Shown: positions 42,811 to 52,663, numbered from the stretch's first letter. The stretch: 64,000 bases of DNA from Bacillota bacterium (GCA_023428025.1 JAEYZN010000007.1:1-64000), one strand, 5' to 3'. The notes: a model not told the origin generated them from the sequence alone. Program-made: numbers and translations.

Positions 42811-43086
42811 CTACTTGCCCAGAATCTTCTCCGCAACCTTGTAGCCCGGAACAGAATATGTGTTGTTCCTCACCTCAGCCGCAATCTGGTTGATTCGGGC
42901 CGTCTCCTCCGGCGTCCTCACAGACAGAGATTCCTTGACCGTCTTTAACGCTGTGGAAAACGTTTTTGCGCCGTCGGTCAGGTCTGTCCTGTCAATGCCT
43001 GACGGCGGCGAGTACACCGACAGCTTTTCCCGCACATGTACATACTGGCTCAGCAGCTCTTTCGGGGGAATGGAGTTAATCCTCAC
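42811..43086 (-). CDS. flgM: Anti-sigma-28 factor FlgM
   Basis: FlgM holds FliA (sigma-28) inactive until the hook is complete. The 91-residue protein has the typical start RINSIPPKELLSQY and the sigma-binding C-terminal helices (TVKESLSVRTPEETARINQIAAEVRNNTY, GYKVAEKILGK). The start is GTG 43086, with GAGGTG just upstream. A longer open frame extends upstream through yvyF and is not real. Confidence 0.92.
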   Translation of the reverse strand: MRINSIPPKELLSQYVHVREKLSVYSPPSGIDRTDLTDGAKTFSTALKTVKESLSVRTPEETARINQIAAEVRNNTYSVPGYKVAEKILGK

Positions 43087-43106
43087 GAAAATCACCTCAT
43101 CTATTA

Positions 43107-43505
43107 TTAATCCTGCCCGTATCTGGCGTGCATCTTCGCCTGCACTTTTACACCCGGGTTTCTCTTTTCTTTGACCATACTGCCGAACGCGTTTGCCAGC
43201 CTGTCTCGGCAGACACTGCAATAACGTCCGCTGGATATGGGTTTTCCACAGTCTTCGCATTTCAAAAAATCATCCACACCTTCTATGTTCAAACGGCCTT
43301 CCTTCAAAAAGCTTAGAACCATTTTTTCCGAAATGCCGGTGTCTTTTACGATATCCATCAACGTTGCGTTATCATGCTCGTACAAATATTCTTTGACGAC
43401 CACGAACGCCTTATCCATCTCGTCAACGCAAGCTGGGCAAAAACTTGATCCCAGCGATTGAAAAAGCTTACCGCACTGCTTGCACAATAGCACATTTGGG
43501 CTCAT
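43107..43505 (-). CDS. YvyF-type flagellar operon protein (TIGR03826 family)
   Basis: This 132-residue protein has two zinc-binding halves, CKQCGK with CPAC and CEDCGKPISSGRYCSVC, around a winged-helix-like middle (NATLMDIVKDTGISEKMVLSFLKEGRLNIE). The family is conserved next to flgM in Bacillota. Its role is unproven, and regulation of flagellar genes has been suggested. AAGGAG lies 7 bases before the ATG. Confidence 0.9.
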   Translation of the reverse strand: MSPNVLLCKQCGKLFQSLGSSFCPACVDEMDKAFVVVKEYLYEHDNATLMDIVKDTGISEKMVLSFLKEGRLNIEGVDDFLKCEDCGKPISSGRYCSVCRDRLANAFGSMVKEKRNPGVKVQAKMHARYGQD

Positions 43506-43527
43506 TGTGTCACTCCTTCTGCCTCAA

Positions 43528-44280
43528 TCAGGTCCTCATGTTGTTTGTCGCCGATTCCATCTCGTCCCATACGGTCACCACTCTCGATGCCATCCCAAAC
43601 GCTCTTTGGGCCCTTATCAGCCGTGTCAGTTCCACCGCGAGGTCCACATTGGACGCTTCAAGCCCTCCCATGACCACTTTCGCACCGGATTCGATCGGGG
43701 CTCCCGAGGCCACGGTGTCCACATAACCGCCGTTTCCCACCGAAGACAACCCATTGGGGTTGGAAAAGGTGACAACTCTCAATCTGGCTATCTGCGTTCC
43801 GTTCACCAGAAACGCACCGTCCGCTTCCACCGTGATATCGTTTTCGCCGGCCGGCAGCTTTATCTTGGCCTGGTTTTCATCCAGCACGTAATCACCGTTG
43901 GCGTTTACCAGAAAGTTGCCGTCCGCTTCGGAGTTGACAGCAAACGTGCCGTCACGCGTATACTTCACCGAACCGCCCGTGTCTGACACGCAGAAATACC
44001 CGTCGCCGTCGATATACATGTCCAGGTTCTGGCCTGTCATCAGCACCGTCCCCTGATCGTGATCTCTGTTGGCGGCCCCCATCAGCACCCCCGTACCCCT
44101 TGAGAGCCCCGTCTGCTGCAGATCGGCAGGATTCATCATCTGTGAATACAGCGCATCCTTAAAATCGACGCGCTGAGATTTGTATCCCGTCGTATTCAGA
44201 TTGGATACGTTGCCCGCAATGACGTTGATACGGCTCTGCTGCGCCTGCAGTCCCAATTTTGCGGCATGTAATGCTTGCAT
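43528..44280 (-). CDS. flhP: Flagellar rod protein FlhP/FlgG-like
   Basis: This distal-rod family protein of 250 residues has the rod motif at the N terminus (AAKLGLQAQQSRINVIAGNVSNLNTTGYKSQRVDF), the IDGDGYFCV strand and the C-terminal VDLAVELTRLIRAQRAFGMASRVVTVWDEME. It is paired with flhO upstream, as in Bacillus, where both form the rod. Confidence 0.9.
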   Translation of the reverse strand: MQALHAAKLGLQAQQSRINVIAGNVSNLNTTGYKSQRVDFKDALYSQMMNPADLQQTGLSRGTGVLMGAANRDHDQGTVLMTGQNLDMYIDGDGYFCVSDTGGSVKYTRDGTFAVNSEADGNFLVNANGDYVLDENQAKIKLPAGENDITVEADGAFLVNGTQIARLRVVTFSNPNGLSSVGNGGYVDTVASGAPIESGAKVVMGGLEASNVDLAVELTRLIRAQRAFGMASRVVTVWDEMESATNNMRT

Positions 44281-44290
44281 ATGCTCTACC

Positions 44291-45025
44291 TTACAACCTT
44301 CCCACTTCGTTAACCGTTTTGCCGAGCGACTGGTCCAGCATTGTCACCACGCGTTGGTTCACCTGATAGGCCCGGTTCAGTTCCACCATGGTCACCATCT
44401 CTTCGGCCATGTCCACGTTGGAGCCTTCCAGGTAACCCTGTTTCACCTTGCATTCCGTCGCGGCCTGCGGCGCGCCTGCCGATGCGTTTGCGAACAGGTT
44501 GGACCCGACCTTTTCCAGTCCTGTCAGATCGCCGAATGTCACCAACTGCAGTCTGTTTGCCGTCACCCCGTTGACGATGACATATCCCTGTTCATCGATG
44601 GTAAATGCGCCGCTGCCCACGTATATATTTCCGTTTGTTCCCTGAACGTAATTGCCTTCGCTGTTGACGAGGAAACCTTCCGGCGTGACCGCAAACGCAC
44701 CATCCCGCGTATAACGGACGCCATTCGCCGTATTGACCACAAAGAACCCGTCGCCCTCAAGCGCCACATCCGAAAGTCTTTCCGTCGGCTCCAGGTCTCC
44801 CTGATCAAAAGACGTGATGACATCGTCCAGATGAACACCTGTGTTCTGGGGCCCGATCATCGAGTTGCTCATCCGCTCGATCATCAGATCCTTAAAAGAT
44901 CTGGATATCAGCATGTCTTTTTTATAGCCGGTCGTATCGACATTGATGATATTGTTGGTCACAACATCCATCTTTTGCCGCTGGGTTATCATACCTGTAC
45001 TGGCGATATATAAGCTTCGAAGCAT
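44291..45025 (-). CDS. flhO: Flagellar rod protein FlhO/FlgF-like
   Basis: This rod-family protein of 244 residues starts MLRSLYIASTGMITQRQKMDVVTNNIINVDTTGYKKD and ends VDMAEEMVTMVELNRAYQVNQRVVTMLDQSLGKTVNEVG. It is the first gene of the operon running to csrA, preceded by a sigma-28-like promoter. Confidence 0.9.
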   Translation of the reverse strand: MLRSLYIASTGMITQRQKMDVVTNNIINVDTTGYKKDMLISRSFKDLMIERMSNSMIGPQNTGVHLDDVITSFDQGDLEPTERLSDVALEGDGFFVVNTANGVRYTRDGAFAVTPEGFLVNSEGNYVQGTNGNIYVGSGAFTIDEQGYVIVNGVTANRLQLVTFGDLTGLEKVGSNLFANASAGAPQAATECKVKQGYLEGSNVDMAEEMVTMVELNRAYQVNQRVVTMLDQSLGKTVNEVGRL

Positions 45026-45057
45026 AGCCCTCCACCTTCATACACTTTCTGATTAAT

Positions 45058-45085
45058 ATATCGTAAAATAGAACCCACCACTTTA
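45058..45085 (-). promoter_or_regulatory. Sigma-28 promoter of the flhO-csrA operon
   Basis: On the minus strand TAAA, 16 bases, TACGATAT, in the gap between the swrB-like stop and the flhO start. The CGATAT core is intact and the first two bases of the -10 deviate. The promoter would place the FlgM and CsrA-FliW genes under FliA itself. Confidence 0.65.
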
Positions 45086-45088
45086 GGC

Positions 45089-45691
45089 CTATTTACGTGC
45101 CAAATCCTGCGCCAGCGTCACTTCCCGGACGGATATGCCGAGCGTCTTGGCAATCTCTGTGACACTGAGCCCCTGGGCGCTGAGCAGGAGTATCTTCTCG
45201 TTGGTTTTCAGCGGCGGATCTGCCGGTCTCTCCTCTTCATCCCTCGCCGGGGCCATCGGCCTGTACGAAGGCCGCGGCGGTGTTTCATGCTTTGGCACTT
45301 CCATCACGGTCTCCGGCGGCGTTTCGGCGTCATCCTCATATGCCTCGCCCCACCGGACACCCCGGGCCAGCACCCTTTGCGGTACTGGCTGCGGTGTTGT
45401 TGTCTTTGCATCGTTCATCTGCGCCGACAGCCGCTTCGCTTCCTCCAGCAGCTCCTCGGCCTTTTGCAGCGTGGCCTGTGTCTCTTTTTTGGTCTCCTCT
45501 GCAAACTCCTCAAAGCTGGACAGCGTGTCCTCTACATTCTGATAAAGCGTAAACAGGCGCTGTTCCTTTTCGTACGAGGACTTGTCGCCCTTGCCCTTGC
45601 CGTTTACACGAAACACCTTCGCGAAAAACCATATGCCGCCGCATGCCAGCAGGAAAACATAAGCCGCAAAAGCATAATGCGTGATATCCAT
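45089..45691 (-). CDS. SwrB-like/DUF6115 membrane protein
   Basis: This protein of about 200 residues has an N-terminal membrane helix (YAFAAYVFLLACGGIWFFAKVF), a coiled coil (about residues 35-95), a Pro-rich linker and a C-terminal helix-turn-helix-like segment (EKILLLSAQGLSVTEIAKTLGISVREVTL). Its position directly after the sigma-28 gene matches SwrB of Bacillus, which helps activate the export gate. The start is ATG 45691 (GGAGG 9 bases before) or the nearby 45697. Confidence 0.8.
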   Translation of the reverse strand: MDITHYAFAAYVFLLACGGIWFFAKVFRVNGKGKGDKSSYEKEQRLFTLYQNVEDTLSSFEEFAEETKKETQATLQKAEELLEEAKRLSAQMNDAKTTTPQPVPQRVLARGVRWGEAYEDDAETPPETVMEVPKHETPPRPSYRPMAPARDEEERPADPPLKTNEKILLLSAQGLSVTEIAKTLGISVREVTLAQDLARK

Positions 45692-45707
45692 CGTCATACC
45701 CCTCCAT

Positions 45708-46484
45708 TTATCTGGCGCTTGCCACCGCTTCATATATACCGGCAAACTGCATCTTGCTGCGCATCTTCATCACAACCTTGGAATGGATCTGCGACACGCG
45801 TGATTCCGACACGCCCAGCACCTCGGCAATCTCCTTCAACGTCATCTCTTCATAATAATACAACGTGATCACGAGCTTTTCCTTCTCAGGCAGGTTATCG
45901 ATGATGCGCCCCAGTATCTCCACCATCTCCCGGTTCTCCACTTCCTCTTCCAGCGTGTTTTCATCGCTGTGGATCGAATACTCCCATGCGGTGTCGTTCT
46001 GCACCATTTCCTCGAAGTGGATGATGTTGAACATCTGGGATTTGCCCAGCGTGCTCTGCATTTCCTCCTCCGGCATTCCCAGATGACGGGCCACCTCGCC
46101 GTCGGTGGGCTCGCGGCAAAGCTTGCTCTCCAGCTCGCTGTATGCGTTGCTGATGGCCTTGATCTTGCGTCGCAGGCTGGAGGGGGCCCAGTCCTGCTTG
46201 CGGATATTGTCGATGATTTCTCCTTTGATACGCATAGCCGCATAATACTCAAATTTGACATCACGCGATATGTCATACTTTTCCACTGCGTCCATTAGCC
46301 CCAGGATCCCACAGCTTAACATGTCGTCGTAATTGCTGTAGGCTTTATACGTCGGCATCAGGCGCAGCACAATGCTTTTCACCTGAGGAAGGTAGCGCAG
46401 CACCAATTCATTCTTCAGTTCCAGTGACTTTTCTCTGGAATACAGGCCCCAAAGCTCCTGTACAGTCAAATGGTTCCCGCTCAT
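45708..46484 (-). CDS. fliA: RNA polymerase sigma-28 factor FliA/SigD
   Basis: This is the flagellar sigma factor, 258 residues long. Region 2 (NYDDMLSCGILGLMDAVEKYDISRDVKFEYYAAMRIKGEIID), region 3 (RKIKAISNAYSELESKLCREPTDGEVARHLGM) and region 4 (LPEKEKLVITLYYYEEMTLKEIAEVLGVSESRVSQIHSKVV) are complete. It overlaps the PilZ gene by 4 bases and is the penultimate gene of the operon from flgB. Confidence 0.97.
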   Translation of the reverse strand: MSGNHLTVQELWGLYSREKSLELKNELVLRYLPQVKSIVLRLMPTYKAYSNYDDMLSCGILGLMDAVEKYDISRDVKFEYYAAMRIKGEIIDNIRKQDWAPSSLRRKIKAISNAYSELESKLCREPTDGEVARHLGMPEEEMQSTLGKSQMFNIIHFEEMVQNDTAWEYSIHSDENTLEEEVENREMVEILGRIIDNLPEKEKLVITLYYYEEMTLKEIAEVLGVSESRVSQIHSKVVMKMRSKMQFAGIYEAVASAR

Positions 46485-47140
46485 GGTATCACTTCCTGAT
46501 TCTTTTTCTTTCTGGCAGCTATCTGCTGCTGAAGAATATAGCGTCCCAGCTCGGATCTGTGCTGTTTGGCGTTATCCTCAAACAGCAGTACGATACGATA
46601 AGGGTCCTTTTTTTCCACAGGCTTCCCACAACGCAACACCTTTGCCTTCAGCGTGATCGAATCCACCGGGGACAGCCTCAGCTCAACGCTTATCTTTGTG
46701 CCCTCTTCAATCTTTGTAAAACTGGTCACCAGCGTGCCATGCTCCGAAAGGTCCACCGTTTTGGCTTTGACCGCGGGGCTCTTTCCATCTTCCGTGTCCT
46801 CCAGCCGTATCAGGACATCAATCACAATAGGCAACCGGTAACTCTGCCTTCTCTGTGACTTTACCACCTCTGACCGGGGTTCAAACAGGCAGAGCATAAT
46901 TTCGTCCTGTTTATACCAATCCAGCAGCACCGCTTCAAAAGAGAAAATCCCATTCGAACGATAAAACCGCAGCATATAAGTCTCGTCTGTCTCCAGCATG
47001 ATCGGCAATCCTTTTACTGTGGGGTGAAACACGGTGAACCAGCCATCCTGATGCAGATCCTGCAGCTTCGTTTTGACAAATCCGTTGTTGATTTTTATCT
47101 CCATCAGTTCGCCGATGGCCATGATCTCCTGTGGGTACAT
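46481..47140 (-). CDS. PilZ-domain flagellar brake protein (YcgR-like)
   Basis: This 219-residue protein has an N-terminal YcgR_2-like barrel (GELMEIKINNGFVKTKLQDLHQDGWFTVFHP). A PilZ domain follows, with the c-di-GMP-binding RRQSYRLP (RxxxR) and VDLSEHGTLV (D/NxSxxG) motifs. When c-di-GMP is bound it is expected to slow the motor. The start is ATG 47140 (GGGAG 8 bases before), two bases after the flhG stop. Confidence 0.92.
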   Translation of the reverse strand: MYPQEIMAIGELMEIKINNGFVKTKLQDLHQDGWFTVFHPTVKGLPIMLETDETYMLRFYRSNGIFSFEAVLLDWYKQDEIMLCLFEPRSEVVKSQRRQSYRLPIVIDVLIRLEDTEDGKSPAVKAKTVDLSEHGTLVTSFTKIEEGTKISVELRLSPVDSITLKAKVLRCGKPVEKKDPYRIVLLFEDNAKQHRSELGRYILQQQIAARKKKNQEVIP

Positions 47141-47142
47141 TG

Positions 47143-48012
47143 CTATGACTCCCGATAAGCTCTGTTTCTTGAGAAGAAGTTCTCCAAAAAGCCCGCCAAT
47201 CCCGGTCTGTTCGTTTCCCTGACCGGTATGTTCAGATACCGCAGCGCCAGCTCGTTGATGTCCGCTGATGCGACGCATCTGGGGAAGCTGACCAGGATCG
47301 GCACCTGCATTTTAATGGCGTTGTGCATATTGACGTCACGCGTGATATGCCCCAGCCTGTTGAGGCGTATGTTCAGGTTCTTCTCGGCAATGCGGACAAA
47401 CCCGTCTGCAACGGCAGCCGCTTCCTTGGCGTTGGCCACCTTGTTGACGACCAGGCTGATGTGCGGCCTGTCGCCCTGGTCGTGTATCATCTTGAGCAGC
47501 GCATACGCGTCCACCACAGCCGTTGGCTCCGGCGTGGTGACCAGTATCGTCTCGTGGCTGGCGCGTATCAGCCGCATCGCGTTATCCGAAAGTCCGGCGC
47601 CGGTATCGAATATGATGGTGTCCGCCACATCCTCCAGCTCCACAAGGCTCCCCAGAATATCCATCAGCTGGCCCGGCGCCATTTTCATCAGCTCGTACAT
47701 GCCCGATCCTCCGGAAATGAACTGTACGCCCGCGATGCCTGTCTCGATAACATCCCGCACGCCTTTGCGTCCTTCGATCACATCGAGCAGATCGTGCTGC
47801 GTATGCACGCCCAGCATCACGTCGATATTCGAAAACCCAAAGTCTGTATCGATAATGAGCGCCTTTCGGCCTCTCTTGCTGAGCGCGATCCCCAGGTTCA
47901 GCGACAGGCTGGATTTGCCGACGCCGCCCTTGCCGCTCGCCACCACCACGATCTTTGTTTGCGTATGATTCAGTTTCATCATCGTCCGAAGATTTTGCGC
48001 CTGATCCGTCAT
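47143..48012 (-). CDS. flhG: Flagellar number regulator FlhG (MinD-like ATPase)
   Basis: This 289-residue MinD/ParA-type ATPase has a deviant Walker A (SGKGGVGKSSLSLNLG) and DTDFGFSNIDVMLG. With FlhF it sets flagellar number and position. The N terminus includes the short QNLRTMMK helix typical of FlhG. It overlaps flhF by 4 bases. Confidence 0.94.
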   Translation of the reverse strand: MTDQAQNLRTMMKLNHTQTKIVVVASGKGGVGKSSLSLNLGIALSKRGRKALIIDTDFGFSNIDVMLGVHTQHDLLDVIEGRKGVRDVIETGIAGVQFISGGSGMYELMKMAPGQLMDILGSLVELEDVADTIIFDTGAGLSDNAMRLIRASHETILVTTPEPTAVVDAYALLKMIHDQGDRPHISLVVNKVANAKEAAAVADGFVRIAEKNLNIRLNRLGHITRDVNMHNAIKMQVPILVSFPRCVASADINELALRYLNIPVRETNRPGLAGFLENFFSRNRAYRES

Positions 48013-49547
48013 ACTACGCTCACCTTCTTTCCCACAATGTTGTCCGCCAGCCTTTTTGTGTCTGCTGGGCGGATATCATCCGGCACATTTTGCCCCACCG
48101 CCATGTATGCCAGCGGCTTTCCGGCCATCTCCCGTATATAGAGCACGTTGCCCCATGCGCTCACCTCATCCAGCTTGGTTATGATCAGTTTGTAATCGGA
48201 CAGAAAGGCATAATTCCGTATGATCTCCCGGCTGGCCCTGTGTCCCATTGCCACGCTGAGCACCAGAAAAACCTCATCGGCTTTGGCGGCTTTCATGCAC
48301 TCCGTGATCTCCTGCCGATAGCCGTCGTCGCCGGTGCTCTTGCCGGCCGTATCCACCAGCACCACATCCCTGTCGGCCAGCGCCGCCAGCGCCTGGCTGA
48401 GTTCGGCTGCGCTGTAAGCCGTCTGCAGGGGGATGTTCATGATGTCCGTATAGATGCGCATATGTTCCATCGCGCCTATACGGTAGGTATCCATATTCAC
48501 AACGCCCACGCGCAGCTTGTGCTCTATGGCCAGCATGCCGGCCAGCTTCACCAGCGTCGTGGTCTTGCCCGCGCCGGTCGGCCCCACGAAGAACAGCACG
48601 TTCTGGCGGTAAGCCTTGAGCTTGATGGGCGCGGTCTCTCCCAGCCTGTCCATAATGATCTGCTGGGCCGCCGTTTCCGCTTTCACCTGCCGCCTACTCT
48701 GCGCCATCTGCGTCTGCACTGCCAGCTCGCGCGCCATATCCTCGGGGATGTCCCGCTCTATGAGGTTGCGGTACAGGTTCAATATATCCGGCGGCAGCGT
48801 CAGCGCCGTATCCTTCGTCATCAGGCTGATGCGCTGCGTGAAATCCTGCACCGCATCCTTAAGGGACGCTATCTGGTCCGACAGCGGGTCCTTTTCCGTC
48901 TCAAACTGCACAAGCGCGCTGCTCTGCGCCTGTTTTACAGGCTGCTCTTCCTCTTGCCGGTATATCGGTTCCGGCCCGGGCTGCGGCTCCGGCGCATATT
49001 CAGGCTGCGGCCTGCGTACTATTTCCAATATATATTCAGAGTCTGGTCTGCGTACCGGTTCCGGTATGGACTCGGGCTCCGGCGCATATTCAGGCTCCGG
49101 CCTGGGTACCGGCTGCAGCACCCGCTCCGTCTCCTGCACGCTTTCCAGCAACGGCTTTAAGTACTCCGGTATCTCCAAAGCGGGGAATATCACGGGTTCC
49201 AGCTGGGTCGGCATTGCGGGCTCCGCCGCCTCAGCGCTGTGCCCGGGTTCCAGCCGTGCCGCCGCCGCATATTTCGCCGCCGCCGGATGCACCATGCGCA
49301 GCGGCTTCTCCGTCTTTGTCCGAGACGATTCGGCGGACTTTTGCACGGTTTGGGAAGCAGGCTCCAGCTGGCGGCTCACTGTTGGGTCATAAGCCGCGAC
49401 CACCTCCACCTCCTGCTTGAACAGCCCGCCCAAGCCTTTGCTGCGTATGGGGTTGCTGTCCAGTATCACCGCGTCGGGTCCGAAATCTTCACGTATTTTT
49501 TTTATGGCTTCTTTCATGTCAGCCGCCACAAACCTCTTTACAACCAA
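48009..49547 (-). CDS. flhF: Flagellar biosynthesis GTPase FlhF
   Basis: This SRP-type GTPase of 512 residues starts VVKRFVAADMKEAIKKIREDFGPDAVIL. It has a long linker with repeated E-P-x-Y/R-R-P units (about residues 130-215), an N domain, and a G domain with GPTGAGKTTTLVKLA, VDTAGKSTGDD and TKLDE. The frame begins with TTG directly after the flhA stop. Confidence 0.93.
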   Translation of the reverse strand: MVVKRFVAADMKEAIKKIREDFGPDAVILDSNPIRSKGLGGLFKQEVEVVAAYDPTVSRQLEPASQTVQKSAESSRTKTEKPLRMVHPAAAKYAAAARLEPGHSAEAAEPAMPTQLEPVIFPALEIPEYLKPLLESVQETERVLQPVPRPEPEYAPEPESIPEPVRRPDSEYILEIVRRPQPEYAPEPQPGPEPIYRQEEEQPVKQAQSSALVQFETEKDPLSDQIASLKDAVQDFTQRISLMTKDTALTLPPDILNLYRNLIERDIPEDMARELAVQTQMAQSRRQVKAETAAQQIIMDRLGETAPIKLKAYRQNVLFFVGPTGAGKTTTLVKLAGMLAIEHKLRVGVVNMDTYRIGAMEHMRIYTDIMNIPLQTAYSAAELSQALAALADRDVVLVDTAGKSTGDDGYRQEITECMKAAKADEVFLVLSVAMGHRASREIIRNYAFLSDYKLIITKLDEVSAWGNVLYIREMAGKPLAYMAVGQNVPDDIRPADTKRLADNIVGKKVSVV

Positions 49548-51596
49548 CTAGAAATTCACCGTCCAGTCCGAGTAGATTTCAACATGCTGCTCCAGCTCAT
49601 TGTATGAGAGCACCACCAGATCGGGAAACACCTGAGCCGACAGATTCTTGACCTGTTTTCTTATCACCGGCGATGTGATCACCATCGGCGAGATGCCAAG
49701 GCTCAGGAAGTGGTCCACCGCTTTTTTCATGTTGTTCAAAAACCGCTGCATTTGGGCCGGTTCCATCGCGATATTGCCGCCCTTGTCTGTCTGACGGAGG
49801 CTGCCGGACAGCACCTTTTCGGCATCCGGGTTGATGGTGATGACGCGCGCCTTGCCATCCGGTACAAAGTTGCGGGTGATGGCGCGTTTTAACTTCTGCC
49901 TCACATATTCGGTGAGCAGATCGGTGTCGTGCGTCAGGTTGCCGTAGTCGCCCAGAATCTCCAGTATAGAAGCCATATCGCGGATGGATACGTTCTCGCG
50001 CAGCAGGTTGGCAAGCACCTTCTGCACCTCGCCGACGGAGAACATCTTGGGCACCACTTCGTCCACCAGCGCCGGCTGCTGCTGCCTCAGGTTCTCGATG
50101 ATCGTCTGCACCTGCTGACGGCCCAGCAGCTCGTCGGCATGGCGCTTGATGATCTCCATCAGGTGCGTGGAGATAACAGACGGTACGTCGATCGTCGTGT
50201 AGCCTTTCAGCTCCGCCTTTTCGCGGTCCGCCTCGGCGATCCACAGGGCGGGCAAGCCGAACGTGGGCTCCACCGTCTCAATGCCGTCGATGGGCTCGTC
50301 CACATCTTCGGGCTTCAAAGCCAGGTAATGCCCCAGCATCACTTCGCCCTTGGCCACCTCGAAGCCCTTGATCTTGATCACGTATTCGCGGGTACCCAGC
50401 TGGATGTTGTCGCGCAGGCGCACGATGGGCACGATGATGCCCAGGTCCAGCGCGCACTGTCTGCGGATCATGACGACGCGGTCCAGCAGATCGCCGCCCT
50501 GCGTCGCATCCACCAGCGATATCAGGCCATAGCCGAATTCCATCTCGATCAGGTCCACATGCAGCAGCGAGGTGACGCTCTCGGGCTTGCGCTTCTCCTG
50601 CGCGCTGGTCTCCGCGATATCCTTCTGGTCGGCTTCCTCTTTCTTCTTTGCCCGGCTCGACTTGACGTAGCCAATGACGGGCAGCGCGATGGCCAGGATG
50701 AGCATGGGGATGGCGGGTAGCCCGGGTATCAGGCTGATCAGCGCCAGCATGGCGCCCAGCACATAAAATATCGACGGATTACCGAACATCTGCTTCGCCA
50801 GATCCTGTCCGAAGCTGTCCTTGGTCGCCGCGCGGGTCACGATGATGCCGGTCGCGGTGGACACCAGCAGCGCCGGTATCTGGCTGCACAGGCCGTCGCC
50901 CACGGTCGCCAGCGTATAGACCTGAATCACCTGGTCAAACGGCATGACCTTGCCGGAAACGCCCAGCAGACCTACGAGAATGCCGCCCACGATATTGATG
51001 ACTGTAATGATGATGCCGATGATCGCATCGCCCTTGACGAACTTGGACGCGCCGTCCATCGCGCCGTAGAAATCCGCTTCGCGCTGGATATCCTGCCGGC
51101 GTTCACGCGCCTGGTCCTCGTTGATGTTGCCCGCGGAAAGGTCCGCGTCGATCGCCATCTGTTTGCCGGGCATCGCGTCCAACGTGAACCGCGCGGCCAC
51201 TTCAGATACGCGCTCCGCGCCCTTGGTAATGACGATGAACTGCACCGCCACGATGATGAGGAATATCACAAGGCCCACCACCAGATTGCCGCCCACCACG
51301 AAATTGCCGAACGCTTCGATCACGTGGCCGGCTTCGCCGTTGTTGCCGAGTATCAGCCGGGTGGAGGCGATGCTGAGCGCCAACCGGAACAGCGTGACGA
51401 TCAGCAGCACCGTGGGAAAGGTGGAAAAGTCCAGCGTCCTTTTGGTAAACAGGGTGATCAGCAATATCAGCAGGGAAAGCGTGATGTTGGTGATCAGGAA
51501 AATGTCCAGCAGATCAGGCGTCAGCGGTACGATGATCAGCAGTATGACGGCCAGCACCATCACCGCGATCAGGATGTCGGTCTTTTTAATCTTCAT
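49548..51596 (-). CDS. flhA: Flagellar export gate protein FlhA
   Basis: FlhA is the major export-gate subunit, 682 residues long. It has eight predicted N-terminal membrane helices, the FHIPEP-type signature (RVSEVAARFTLDAMPGKQMAIDADLSAG) and a large cytoplasmic domain that docks chaperone-substrate complexes. It overlaps flhB by 4 bases; GGAGG lies 9 bases before the ATG. Confidence 0.98.
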   Translation of the reverse strand: MKIKKTDILIAVMVLAVILLIIVPLTPDLLDIFLITNITLSLLILLITLFTKRTLDFSTFPTVLLIVTLFRLALSIASTRLILGNNGEAGHVIEAFGNFVVGGNLVVGLVIFLIIVAVQFIVITKGAERVSEVAARFTLDAMPGKQMAIDADLSAGNINEDQARERRQDIQREADFYGAMDGASKFVKGDAIIGIIITVINIVGGILVGLLGVSGKVMPFDQVIQVYTLATVGDGLCSQIPALLVSTATGIIVTRAATKDSFGQDLAKQMFGNPSIFYVLGAMLALISLIPGLPAIPMLILAIALPVIGYVKSSRAKKKEEADQKDIAETSAQEKRKPESVTSLLHVDLIEMEFGYGLISLVDATQGGDLLDRVVMIRRQCALDLGIIVPIVRLRDNIQLGTREYVIKIKGFEVAKGEVMLGHYLALKPEDVDEPIDGIETVEPTFGLPALWIAEADREKAELKGYTTIDVPSVISTHLMEIIKRHADELLGRQQVQTIIENLRQQQPALVDEVVPKMFSVGEVQKVLANLLRENVSIRDMASILEILGDYGNLTHDTDLLTEYVRQKLKRAITRNFVPDGKARVITINPDAEKVLSGSLRQTDKGGNIAMEPAQMQRFLNNMKKAVDHFLSLGISPMVITSPVIRKQVKNLSAQVFPDLVVLSYNELEQHVEIYSDWTVNF

Positions 51597-52663
51597 GATC
51601 TGCGTCCTCCCTTCTTCATCCGGTATACATAGGCCAGCACTTCGGCCACCGCCTTGTAGAGATCCTCGGGCACCTCGTCGCCCACCTCACAGAAGAAGTA
51701 CAGCGCTCTGGCCAGCTGCACGTTTTCCACGATCTCCACCGAAAACTCTTTTGCGTGCTCCTTTATCTTCTGGGCCAAATAATCCTTGCCCTTGGCCGCT
51801 ACCACCGGCGCGGTGTGCGAGTCTTCCTTGTAAGACAGCGCCACGGCGAAATGTGTCGGGTTGGTGATGACGACGTCCGCATCCTTCACAGCCTGCATCA
51901 TGCGCATACGGCTCATCTGCCGCTGCTTCTGCGATATCCTGCTCTTGGTCTGCGGGTTGCCTTCGGTCAGCTTGTATTCGTCCTTGACCTCCTGTTTGGT
52001 CATCATCAGGTCCTTGTTATGCTTCCACCACTGATACAGGTAGTCGAACGGAGCGAATACCGCCAGCGCGATCGCCAGCTTGAACGCCACCGCGATGATC
52101 ATATCCACGAACGACGCGGCGGAGAACGGCACCTCCTCGGCCATCAGCGCCGGAAAACCACCCATCCGGCTCTGAAACTCGGAATACGCCACATACCCCA
52201 GAATCGCGGTCTTGATCATGGCCTTCAGCAGGTCGATCAGCGTTCTTTTGGAAAAGATACGCTTAAACCCGGATAACGGGCTGATGCGGTCCAGCTTGGG
52301 CGCAAGCGCCTTGGTGGAAAACACGAAGCCCGACTGCAGCACGTTGAACACCACGCCCACCACCAGCGCCGCCGCCATAAACGGCAGCATGATCTGCAGG
52401 AACATCCAGGCCACGTCCTTGAATGATGCCTGCACCGACGCGATGGTCAGCACCTCCGGCCCTGCGCTGGAGAAGAAATGCCGCAGCATGTCGCTCATTC
52501 CTTCCACCATCTGTCCGCCGAATATGGACAGCACCCCGAACATCACAGCCAGCGACAGCGCCGTGGTCAGCTCAATGCTTTTGACGATCTGACCCTTTTC
52601 CCGCGCTTCCCGCTTTCGTTTTGGTGTGGCTTTTTCTGTCTTGTCCCCGCCCTGCGCGCTCAT
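51593..52663 (-). CDS. flhB: Flagellar export switch protein FlhB
   Basis: FlhB controls substrate-specificity switching. The 356-residue protein has four membrane helices and the self-cleavage motif NPTH near residue 270 (VVITNPTHFAVALSY). The N-terminal DKTEKATPKRKREAREKGQ is canonical. It overlaps fliR and flhA by 4 bases each. Confidence 0.98.
   Translation of the reverse strand: MSAQGGDKTEKATPKRKREAREKGQIVKSIELTTALSLAVMFGVLSIFGGQMVEGMSDMLRHFFSSAGPEVLTIASVQASFKDVAWMFLQIMLPFMAAALVVGVVFNVLQSGFVFSTKALAPKLDRISPLSGFKRIFSKRTLIDLLKAMIKTAILGYVAYSEFQSRMGGFPALMAEEVPFSAASFVDMIIAVAFKLAIALAVFAPFDYLYQWWKHNKDLMMTKQEVKDEYKLTEGNPQTKSRISQKQRQMSRMRMMQAVKDADVVITNPTHFAVALSYKEDSHTAPVVAAKGKDYLAQKIKEHAKEFSVEIVENVQLARALYFFCEVGDEVPEDLYKAVAEVLAYVYRMKKGGRRS

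Noticed and set aside
43087..43260. The upstream extension of flgM to 149 codons
   Set aside because: It overlaps yvyF in another frame and lacks FlgM similarity. The GTG at 43086 with GAGGTG gives the canonical N terminus.
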